The notes under the pieces were generated by a model. That model ran no database searches, was not told the DNA's origin, and was given only the letters and a program-made list of their open reading frames with translations. A stretch of DNA of 64,000 nucleotides from Metridium senile (lineage: Eukaryota > Cnidaria > Anthozoa > Actiniaria > Metridiidae): contig OX459101.1 in NCBI GenBank assembly GCA_949775045.1, positions 1,297,001-1,361,000 on the forward strand, given 5' to 3'. Made by a program: the position numbers and the translations under genes. Position 1 is the stretch's first letter; each line of letters begins with the position of its first letter. Below, piece after piece: positions 57,353-64,000 of the stretch.

Positions 57353-59469
57353 TTTTTTAATAATAATTTAAATTTTTTGGGAGGGTCCCTATAGTGAAGC
57401 CCAGGGACAAAGAAATAGAAAAATAAACATTTTTCCAGATAGATTTACAGTTGATTTACAATAATTATTTTTACTTTACTTATATTTTTTAGTATAAAAC
57501 AAAACCGGCGTAAATGACCATCTACTTACTGCTATCATCCAGTGATTGCCGTGCTATTGGTTTACCAGTTAATCCCATACTACTAGACATTGACAACCTG
57601 GACTTGCTACCTGATGGTGGTCGGCTGTGAGGAATCTAAATCAACAACAAACAAGTAAAGCATATCCTTGTGGAATACTCGATATTTGAACATTCATAGT
57701 ATCAGATTGTGTAGAAAGATATAATTCATGGCAAAAGCAACCATGTTTTCTACATTGAACAGGTTCCCATTTAAATCTGTACTTTCCCATTTAAATCTGT
57801 ACTTATGCAAATTGTGTTGATGTGTGCTAAACACACAGATCAACCAATCAGAGTATATTATTTCTCAAGTGAACTTCTCTGATTGGTTGATCAATCTGTG
57901 TGTTAAGCACACATCAACAAAATTTGCATAAGTACAGATTTAAATGGGAAAGTACAGATTTAAATGGGAACCTGTTATTGCTGCTTTTCATCTAATAGTA
58001 TAAATGGGTATCAGCAAAAATTATTGGGTTAAAGTAGAGATAGAAGTAGTACTTAACCTTAACACAACACATTAAACAAACCCAACAATACATACACTTT
58101 CTTCTGGGTTCTGTTTCTTTAACAACTTGATGAGGAAGGGAACAGGCTGATCAGGCATTTCTTTGATTAGCTTGGCCATCAGATCCTAGAATATATTCTA
58201 TAGTTATTCAACATGTAGTATATGTTAAGAACATTTTAGGTATTTATTTTGCATGACAAGGAATGCATGGATGTTTTTTTATAAGAAATTAAAGATGGTG
58301 AGCAATATTTCAGTTTGAGAAAGACTTAGTGTTGTTGTCACTGCTTGGCAAATGTTTCTTTAAAAAGACATTTCTGATGGACCAGCTAGATATTCTATTG
58401 AGCATGCATTTGTGTTACATGACAACATCACTATATTATTATTAATTTTTTTGCGTTTTGTCTGACTTGAAAACTTGGAAGAATAGTTGTTTCGGTCCAT
58501 CATCATGGACCTTCATCAGTGATGGCGGTTGTGGTTGTGGCATGCGCATTTGAATGTTGTGTGCGTGCGCCGGTGCTATATTGCATGCATTGTAATTCAA
58601 ACTGTAGTCTCAGCAAAGTGAGACAACTGCTTCAAAAAAAGGAAACTAGTCTTTACCATAATGTGCGTGCTTTTTGGGCTTTTATTTGTTGTTAAAACCA
58701 CTTCCCCCACTACACAATGTTTGCCTTAATTGCACTCATCAAGGAATCATGTTAAAACCATTATTGCGTGGAGGGGGAGGGAGGATTATAGCGAAAATGT
58801 ATAGTTAAAGGTCTAAATAGAGAAAACTGTTAGAGTGTCTCATTAGTTTTTGCCAAGATTGTGGTTATAACAAGTTTAAAACCAGTTTGAAGTTAGTTTA
58901 TCTGTCCAACTCTCAATATAGAGGTTTCTTTTTCTTCTCTTTAAATAAGTAGGAAAATAAGAAAATCTAGTTTGAAAATTTGTTTGATTGTTAATTAAGA
59001 ATCAGATTAACTAACAACAGGTCTCGGGATGCAATGCAGATAAATAACTTAATTTTATAAGACTAACTTAACATACATGTACTAACATTTTGGGTAATTC
59101 ATCTTCATTATTTAATACTTTCTTTTTGAAATATCTACTCAAGTGTTCCTTCATTACGTTTTTTACATATAATTCTAGATGTCGATTTTTTAATTAAAAA
59201 ATCAATTCAGAAACTATTAATTTTACTATAATTCTGAACAAGAAAAATTGTTTGTATGGATACTATTAATTTTGCTATAATTCTCAACAAGAAGAAATTG
59301 TTTGTATGCATACTATTAATTTTGCTATAATTCTCAACAAGAAGAAATTGTTTGTATGGATCGAAAACCATAACAACAGCCCAACAGCAGAAAAACCTGC
59401 TCATTTTACCTCAAAAAGCGGCCCGATTTTATGACACTCAAGATATCCTTCCACTCTCTTCGCTGCCAT
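48807..59469 (-). CDS. C8orf34: C8orf34 homologue (RIIa dimerization-docking domain protein), complete, 16 exons
   Basis: Exons in order of translation: 59410-59469, 58096-58185, 57530-57635, 57075-57239, 56207-56350, 55205-55236, 54817-54992, 54345-54502, 52612-52744, 52033-52070, 50834-50874, 50012-50060, 49420-49498, 49194-49344, 48944-49067, 48807-48871. All are GT-AG with matching phases; the sum is 1611 nt, 536 aa plus stop. Vertebrate C8orf34 is close to this length. The N-terminus (CHKIGPLFE, then DLMAKLIKEMPDQPVPFLIK) matches the vertebrate protein and is an RIIa fold, as used by PKA regulatory subunits and ciliary docking proteins. Other shared points are YEKPW, DDATELLG and VKVSICARCAR. 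The role of the family is poorly known; a link to cAMP signalling or cilia is inference. The last, hydrophobic exon is the least certain. Confidence 0.88.
49556..49625. repeat. Interspersed repeat end 'cgaagggctaa...cgtcagtaaagtt', copy 1
   Basis: 'ctccgacgaagggctaaagc' followed by 'tacgtcagtaaagttaa' also occurs at 52268-52330 ('ctccgatgaagggctaaatc') and, more diverged, at about 55320-55365. Related sequences are common in marine invertebrate genomes, but the parent element is not identifiable here. Confidence 0.45.
49681..49945. mobile_element. MITE with 'gcatttgcacagg' inverted ends
   Basis: Left 'gcgcatttgcacaggctaag' and right 'ctatccctgtgcaaatgccc' are inverted. The left end with its upstream flank (from 49632) recurs at 63862-64000, where the window cuts it. 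Confidence 0.6.
50080..50800. repeat. (CAT)n array with higher-order units
   Basis: 'cttacaatcattaccatcat' and 'cttctcgttatcatcatcat' blocks repeat several times in the C8orf34 intron 50061-50833. No gene. Confidence 0.9.
51035..51950. repeat. (GATGAT)n array with higher-order units
   Basis: A block of about 120-150 bp containing 'gaagagaatgatgatcatgc' and 'cgataatgaaggtgatgatg' repeats three to four times. It lies between C8orf34 exons 10 and 11. Poly-Asp and poly-Met frames are array translation. Confidence 0.9.
52268..52605. repeat. Interspersed repeat with a 3' part iterated three times
   Basis: After 'gatgaagggctaaatctcg' the block 'tttacggtgttacaaatttc' through 'actagtttactcgctagttt' occurs three times in tandem (period about 90 bp). 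It ends just outside the donor of C8orf34 exon 9. Confidence 0.7.
52612..57635 (-). CDS. C8orf34: C8orf34 middle exons 3-9
   Basis: Seven exons of mostly polar, disordered-looking sequence. Conserved islands: AKSWAAPDIHDRP and REYEKPWIHGSKKVR (57075-57239); RPGTWNKDTKVPYNDFDEWF (56207-56350); PSWNDEQEDL (55205-55236); EEHRRQLESLLLNSDDSS with DDDKDDATELLG (54345-54502), matching the human L-L-A-A-M-L-S-Q-D-S and D-D-A-M-E-L-L-E segments; and ESVKVSICARCAR (52612-52744), matching human V-T-L-N-I-C-S-R-C-A-R. The C-x2-C pair in that last motif is preserved from here to vertebrates, so it is likely functional. Confidence 0.87.
53155..54300. repeat. Minisatellite of about 120 bp, about 10 copies
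   Basis: Unit landmarks are 'cattgtcattaacatcatca', 'cgttaaaatcaacttcatca' and 'caccacaatcatcactatcc', starting near 53155, 53274, 53399, 53517, 53634, 53755, 53874, 53999, 54123 and 54239. It lies in the C8orf34 intron 52745-54344 and ends 45 bases from exon 8. Confidence 0.92.
55020..55140. repeat. Interspersed repeat fragment, 'aagcgctatagaag' type
   Basis: 'aattttcaagtcagagacaa' with 'aacgtaaaaaattaataata' is the inverse of the sequence at about 58433-58475 ('attattaatttttttgcgtt', 'ttgtctgacttgaaaac'). These are two copies of one repeat in opposite orientation within C8orf34 introns. Confidence 0.5.
55655..56060. mobile_element. Possible MITE with 'ggtctgatattt' ends
   Basis: 'ttccggtctgatatttcccc' near the left and 'tcggtctgatattttcccgt' near the right occur as direct repeats, with inverted 'atatcagacc' between them. 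Boundaries are uncertain. It lies in the C8orf34 intron 55237-56206 or so. Confidence 0.35.
56700..56925 (+). pseudogene. 3' fragment of a non-LTR retrotransposon polyprotein
   Basis: The plus strand reads GHIQRSDTWINKITSLQVDG, KKRGRPCKTSGEVISEDLR, LSGLTATDAGDQERWR. This is the familiar C-terminal tail of LINE reverse transcriptase proteins (pattern R-W-x-G-H-x-x-R ... K-R-G-R-P-x-x-T ... D-L-x-x-x-G-L ... D-x-x-x-W-R). A frameshift lies upstream ('agacgtctacgttggttgg', R-L-R-W-L in another frame), and nothing of the catalytic domain remains. It is a 5'-truncated, decayed copy in a C8orf34 intron, opposite to that gene. Confidence 0.75.
57262..57352. repeat. (AAT)n microsatellite
   Basis: About 28 perfect aat units lie 30 bases upstream of C8orf34 exon 4 on the minus strand, so they sit where the polypyrimidine tract or branch region would be. 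Confidence 0.92.
57758..57976. mobile_element. Near-perfect palindromic foldback element, 219 bp
   Basis: The left arm runs 'aacaggttcccatttaaatc' ... 'tgatgtgtgctaaacacaca' ... 'gatcaaccaatcagag' and is mirrored by 'ctctgattggttgatcaat' ... 'gtgtgttaagcacacatcaa' ... 'gatttaaatgggaacctgtt'. Arms of about 95 bp surround a short AT-rich spacer. The 'tttaaatctgtac' block is doubled in both arms. It lies in the C8orf34 intron 57636-58095. Confidence 0.8.
58096..59469 (-). CDS. C8orf34: C8orf34 exons 1-2: RIIa dimerization-docking domain
   Basis: Exon 1 starts at the ATG at 59469 (MAAKRVEGYLECHKIGPLFE). Exon 2 (58096-58185) continues DLMAKLIKEMPDQPVPFLIK and LLKKQNPEES. In the human protein the corresponding text has K-I-G-P-L-F-E, E-L-M-T-K-L-I and P-D-Q-P-I-P-F-L-I. 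The exon 2 donor is GTATGT at 58095; using the GT two bases upstream would break the frame of exon 3. The DD fold forms an antiparallel four-helix dimer that binds amphipathic helices of anchoring proteins. Confidence 0.92.
58186..59409. other. C8orf34 intron 1
   Basis: It contains the interspersed repeat at 58433-58560 and a 60-bp unit ('actattaattttgctataat', 'tctcaacaagaagaaattgt') repeated about three times at 59213-59360. Nothing else is recognised. Confidence 0.5.
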
Positions 59470-59564
59470 TTTCAGGATCTTGAAGTATTAGTTGTGAAAA
59501 TCGTCCGTAATCCCTGTAATCACTCGGTGGTTATTTCGAGTTCATAACAAAAACTTTTGCATTC

Positions 59565-59576
59565 GCCGCCATTTTG
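59565..59576 (-). promoter_or_regulatory. YY1-like motif in the C8orf34 promoter region
   Basis: 'caaaatggcggc' on the minus strand is a perfect YY1-type core, 95-107 bases upstream of the C8orf34 ATG. Such sites often sit just downstream of TATA-less animal transcription starts. A second, weaker 'aaaatggcagc' overlaps the start codon itself. Confidence 0.45.
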
Positions 59577-59849
59577 TTCGACAAGGAATTTACCCAGATA
59601 GCAATGCGGTTTGATAATATAAACAGGAAGCCCAACACTAAGGTACTGATGAAGCTATTGGAAGCTACTGATGATTGGGATTCCTGATATGTGTTTTGTG
59701 AGTGAAATTTAAAAAATGGAGAAATTGACGGAAATTAATAATTAAACTAGACGTTTTAAAAGCGTATACTTGATAGACAGAAAATATATATAGTTATGTC
59801 ATTAAAAACATTGTTAGTGCGATATTTTCACTAGGAAAAAAAAACATGA

Positions 59850-60560
59850 AAAGCTGTGGTGTTGTTTTATTTGTATCATTTTTTTTGTTCGTCCTCCTTT
59901 TCCTTTAGGGCCGTTGTTCCGTCAGTCCGTGAGAGAAAATTCGCAAAAATAATGTATTCCAAAATTCTACAGCACATCCCGAGTTTTATTGCGTTATTTC
60001 CACTAGAAAAATGTCACAAATAGACAAACTTTCACTTCAATTTATACCATACGATGGAGTTTTACATTGCTGGGCTGAAAAACTTAATAAAAGATCGTTT
60101 GTTTTGGGTATAAACGAGAAAATTGCGCAAAAAATGTATTCCACAATTTTACAACGCATCCTGAGTTTTAGTGCGGTATTTTCACTAGAAAAAAAAAGCA
60201 GAACTGAAGAGACAAACTATCACTTCGATTGATAGCATACCATGGAGTTTTACATTGCTGGGCTGAAAAAGTAATCAAAAGATCGTTTGTTTCGGTATAA
60301 ACGAGAAATTTGGCAAAATAATGTATTTCAAAATTTTACAACGCATCCTGAGTTTTAGTACGGTATTTTGACTAGAAAAAATGCAGAAATAGACAAGCTT
60401 TCACTCCATAATATACGGTATGTGTTATACATTGCTGGCTTTTCTTAGGGTTTTTAAAAGCTTTTTATAGGCTTTTTATAGGCTGAGTTTTATTGCGGTA
60501 TTTTGAATAGAAGAAAGCAGAAACAGACCGGCAAACTTCCACTTCAATTTATACGATACC
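59850..60560. repeat. Diverged tandem repeat of about 205 bp, about 3.5 copies
   Basis: 'catggagttttacattgctg', 'aaaagatcgtttgttttgg' and 'ttttacaacgcatcctgagt' recur with a period near 200 bp between C8orf34 and the membrane-protein gene. Short open frames here are not supported. Confidence 0.65.
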
Positions 60561-60905
60561 ATGGAGTTATTTCATAGCTGCGCATGCGCTGAAAGTTTGC
60601 TCAAAAGAAAGCTACACCCATGGAGTTATAAAGAGAACAATGAAATGGCTTGGAACAGCTTTATTGGTTATTGAAAATCATAATGGTTTTTATTACAAAA
60701 CAATAAAAAATAAAAGTAATAAAAATTTTTTATTTAAAATAAAATGTATAATTTGATTTTACACTCTTTTACCTACAGAAGTTCAATTAAAATAGAAATT
60801 AAAATATAAAAGAAATATCAAATGATAATAATGCCACTAAATCTTTTTTTAGAAATGTGGAAAAACATGATGAAAGTTTCATTCATTTAATGGTCAAGCT
60901 TATTT

Positions 60906-61004
60906 GGGGGCTTTCATTTAATATAATATAATAATATTTGGAATATACAACAGGTGATTTTGCCAGCATCCCATCCCCCTATATACTAATAAATGAAAGC
61001 CCCC
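60906..61004. repeat. Short inverted repeat, possible small MITE
   Basis: 'gggggctttcattt' and 'aaatgaaagccccc' are 71 bp apart, just downstream of the membrane-protein stop codon. Could be part of its 3' untranslated region. Confidence 0.4.
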
Positions 61005-61027
61005 CTAGAAAATTTTCAATCAGCCAA

Positions 61028-63598
61028 TCAGATCTGATATTCTTTAAGCTCTGCGGTACTCTCATACATAGGATTGTCAAACGTTTGGTGTGCATTTGTA
61101 GATTCATACAAAGCATTGTTGGATTCTAGAGTCTGTAAAAGAAGACAAAGAATACACCATGCAGTGAAACTTTAATATCCATGAGGATTAATTAACAAAT
61201 AGATGAATGAATGGATGGAATGGATGGATAAATAGATGGATGAACGAATGAATGAATAATTTTAATTAAAAATAAATATTTGTACATTAAACATGGATAC
61301 AATTCAATAATTTTACAGTTAGGCTAGGTTTGTTCAAATTCATTTTAGATGCGATACCCACAACTACACGGTGATAAAATAATAAAGTATTCTATTCTAT
61401 TCTTAATGAATGAACGCATAAATGGATGGATGAATAAATTCAGTCAATCAATAAACCAACCAATCAATTCAACCAATCAATTAATTAATGGGTCAATAAA
61501 TAAATGTGTGGTTGATTGAATGAAAGAAGATATGGAAGAAAAAATAAGAAATAAATTTGACTGCATGTAGTAGATTTATTCTGACATAACCATCCCAATT
61601 ATTACACTACCTTGTGCTGTTCACTTTCATTAATGACTGTTTCATTTAGCTGATCCATGGATCCACTGTTAGGCTGCATTTCCACATGTTCATAGCCTGA
61701 ACTGGCTTCTTGGCTTTCATTGCGGTTTTGTGTTCTGATAATGAACAATAATTATTTTAATACAGTAGAACCCCGCCTTACGGTCACCCGCTCAATACGG
61801 CCACCCTGTTATTGCGGCCAGTTTTTTAGGTCCATAAGAATTGCACCTCCATACATTTTCTATAATATTTACCCGCTTTATGCGGCCACCCCGTTAATAC
61901 GGCCACTTTGAGCTGTCCCTTCAGTGGCCGGACTATAGGGGTTCCACTGTATTTCTATTCCAAAGTAGTATCTATCAATGTATCTATAGTGTTAGCGGTC
62001 TGTCACACCTTTTTCTTCTAAACCATACTGCAACTACAACTACAACTGCAATTAGAAGGACAGCCACACCAACACCAATGCCAATAGCCAATCCTTGTGA
62101 TGATGATTGATCTAAAAACAGGAAAAGAATTATAATGAATAAGACTGATTACTACTGTTTTAAGCTGTAATCTCTAGACTATAAGCATTAGACAATTTTC
62201 TCAAATTCAATTTAATTATCATGAAACTATAGATTCATATTTAGTATTTAAAAAATACTATATGTATAATGTCTTTGTATAATAAACCAATGAATTGATG
62301 AATTAATGTACCTTTCCCTGAGCCAGATTCAATAGCACCGGATGACTGTAGTTTTTCTTTAATTTTCAACTCAGGAGATTCTTAAAAGAACAAACATGCA
62401 GATACAATCCATGAGTCAATCATTGAAGTCACACAGTCAGTCAGTTAGTCAGTTGGTCAAACAAACAAACTTTTGATCAATCAATCAACCAGTGAGGCAG
62501 TCAGTCAGTCATTTTCTTATGAGTTGTGATTCTTTTTTTATATCACTTCTGTTGGCACAAATCTCACACATAGGCATCCATTAAATGTTGATTATCTCGA
62601 AAACAAGCTTGGGGCACCCCGTTTTTCTTTTCATATTTGGAATCAGCATTAAAGTTCACATTAAAAAATTGTAGTTTAAAGGAAAGTTTAAAATTATTTC
62701 CAAAAGTAGCCAGTCACCTTAATGCTAAGACGAGAACATTGATTTTATTAGCTAATACTAATCTTCTGGTAGTAATGTGTAGAATTAAGGATTTTCTTAA
62801 TAGGAAGTCAGACAAAAATGGTTTGACTAACAGATACCTGATAAGTTATCAATAACTTTTTCAGCAAAGTCTTGAGCTTTTTTCCCTGTCAAAGACAATG
62901 GTTAGAAAAACATTAAGTATTACAATTAATTCTGAAGAAACAAAGGCTACAAGAGACAAATATATAAGAACATTAAATCAATCATGTGTGACAAGGGAGT
63001 GTTGTGTGACAAGAAAGTGTTGTGTGACAAGGAAGTACTGTGTGACAAGAGAGTGTTGTGTGACAAGGAAGTGCTGGACAAGAGAGTGTTGTGTACTGTG
63101 TAAACACAACAGCAAGGGAGTGTTGTGTGACAAAGGAAGTGTTGTGTGACAAAGGAGTGATGTGTCACAAGGAAGTGTTGTGTGACAAGAGTGTTGTGTG
63201 ACAAGGGAGTGTTGTGTGACAAGGAAGTATTGTCTGACAATGGAAGTGTTGTGTGACAAGGAATTGTTGTGTTACAAGGGAGTGTTGAGTGACAAGAAAG
63301 TGTTGTGTGACAAGAAAGTGTTGTGTCACATGGAAGTGTTGTGTGACAAGGGGTATTGTGTGACAAGGGAGTGTTGTGTGACAAGGGAGTGTTGTGTGAC
63401 AAGGGAGTATTGTGTGACAAGGGAGTGTTGTGTGACAAAGGAGTGGTGGTAAGGGAGACTATGCTAGAATGGCTGACAAAGATGTTTTTAAAATTAGACT
63501 TTCTTACCATCTCCAAAGTCTGCAAACACTATCTGTACCAAATTATCTGCAGTCCTTGAAATAGAGTACTGGACTTGAGAAACTCTCCTTTGTAGAAA
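61028..63598 (-). CDS. Single-pass membrane protein with FDNPxY tail, last six exons (N-terminus outside the window)
   Basis: Exons in order: 63508-63598, 62838-62885, 62312-62380, 62009-62111, 61611-61734, 61028-61132. They are GT-AG with phases that chain for 179 residues to TGA. The extracellular end reads QYSISRTADNLVQIVFADFG and AQDFAEKVIDNLS. I do not recognise it; a SEA-like fold is one possibility. A short Ser/Gly stem precedes a clear transmembrane helix (GLAIGIGVGVAVLLIAVVVV) and the stop-transfer R-R-K-R. The tail of about 80 residues has SSGYEHVEM, NNALYES, FDNPMYES and KEYQI. F-D-N-P-x-Y is the LDL-receptor type signal bound by PTB adaptors. I infer an internalising or tyrosine-phosphorylated receptor. 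The four tail tyrosines end almost at the C-terminus. The upstream exons are needed for a family call. Confidence 0.82.
61195..61480. repeat. (GGAT/GAAT) microsatellite with inserted repeat
   Basis: 'gaatgaatggatggatgaa' type repeats at 61200-61250 and 61405-61500 are split by about 150 bp of AT-rich sequence ending 'taaagtattctattctattc', which looks like an interspersed repeat insertion. Confidence 0.65.
61763..61949. mobile_element. Tc1/mariner (pogo/Tigger-like) MITE, 187 bp with TA duplication
   Basis: It begins 'cagtagaaccccgccttacg' and ends with the inverse 'ggggttccactg'. It is flanked by TA on both sides (61761-61762 and 61950-61951). 'Cagtagaacccc' termini and TA target sites are characteristic of pogo/Tigger-type non-autonomous elements. 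It lies in the intron 61735-62008 of the membrane-protein gene. Confidence 0.85.
62980..63460. repeat. 18-19-bp minisatellite 'tgtgacaagggagtgttg', about 25 copies
   Basis: Irregular units of 'gtgttgtgtgacaaggaa' fill the intron 62886-63507 of the membrane-protein gene. Both strands read open (C-D-K-G-V-L on plus, H-N-T-P-L-S on minus) because 18-bp units keep frame. No start context, splice or homology supports a gene. Confidence 0.93.
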
Positions 63599-63599
63599 C

Positions 63600-64000
63600 T
63601 AATAAATAATCAATTAATCAGTTATTTTATATTATAATAAATAAATCTTTAATTAAAATTATAAAGCCCTACATTGTAGATCCCAATAAAACTGTCTTTA
63701 AGCCCAAATTTTATTAGTTTTTTTGGAAACAGGTTTTAAGATAACAAATTAAGAATGCTACTTTAGGGTGGTAGACCTGGCAAAAGATTGTTTCCTTGGA
63801 AACCAGTACACAACACAGTCTACATCATAGAAGAGGAAGAATCAAGAGGAAGAATTCTCCAGTTTCATGTTATCTAGCACTGCTGTACTAATTGACAGAA
63901 GTCGCATTTGCACAGGGATAATCTCAATCTGGATTAAAACCAAATTTGTTTTCTATTGTACATGTTTGGCAGTAGTATTTCCCATGCTTGGCTTGGAATT
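63600..64000. other. Right edge of the window, intronic for the membrane-protein gene
   Basis: AT-rich sequence with no supported exon. From 63862 it matches the left end and flank of the MITE at 49632-49700 ('gtttcatgttatctagcact', 'gtcgcatttgcacaggg'). The element is cut by the window end. Confidence 0.45.

Noticed and set aside
62947..63525. 192-aa minus-strand 'HNTPLS' repeat frame
   Set aside because: It is the minisatellite in an intron of the membrane-protein gene; partial exon overlap at 63508 is in a different frame.

Overview
The window is nuclear DNA from an intron-rich, AT-rich invertebrate animal. I favour a cnidarian (sea anemone or coral type) from the gene structures, the dense short inverted-repeat elements and the trinucleotide arrays, but nothing here fixes the species. 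There is no bacterial or organellar gene organisation. Only about 6-8 kb is coding. Three host genes and one apparently complete DNA transposon can be supported; the rest is introns and intergenic DNA full of microsatellites, minisatellites and small foldback (MITE-like) elements.

Region 1 to about 45.9 kb, plus strand: the 3' four-fifths of a Scribble (SCRIB) homologue. I could chain 30 exons without a reading-frame break (1192 codons plus stop): the last leucine-rich repeats, the LAP-specific region, an acidic linker, four PDZ domains and a charged C-terminal region with the conserved helical segment of animal Scribble. The N-terminal leucine-rich repeats lie upstream of the window. In the 9-kb intron inside the PDZ3 coding region (22100-31067) sits an ISL2EU-type DNA transposon (22594-27276). 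It has perfect 76-bp terminal inverted repeats, a 2-bp AT target duplication and two intact convergent genes: a SAP/SWIM/YqaJ nuclease-like protein and a THAP-DDE transposase.

Region 45.9-48.8 kb: intergenic DNA between convergent gene ends, with nested MITEs in a tandem repeat.

Region 48.8-59.5 kb, minus strand: a complete homologue of vertebrate C8orf34 (an RIIa dimerization-docking domain protein), 16 exons, 536 codons plus stop, with a YY1-like motif just upstream of the start.

Region 61.0-63.6 kb, minus strand: the last six exons of a single-pass membrane protein with a short cytoplasmic tail carrying an F-D-N-P-x-Y endocytosis-type motif. Its N-terminus is outside the window.

Most notable beyond the genes: (i) the intact two-gene ISL2EU element; (ii) four SCRIB introns in which an exon-intron junction has been tandemly duplicated, so that use of the extra splice site in three of them leads straight into a stop codon; (iii) two MITEs whose own terminal sequence has been iterated into an internal minisatellite; (iv) an exact 894-bp duplication placed between two exact copies of a 436-bp segment, either a template-switching rearrangement or an assembly artefact; (v) a possible internal first exon of SCRIB at 39040. 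No tRNA, rRNA or CRISPR array was recognised.
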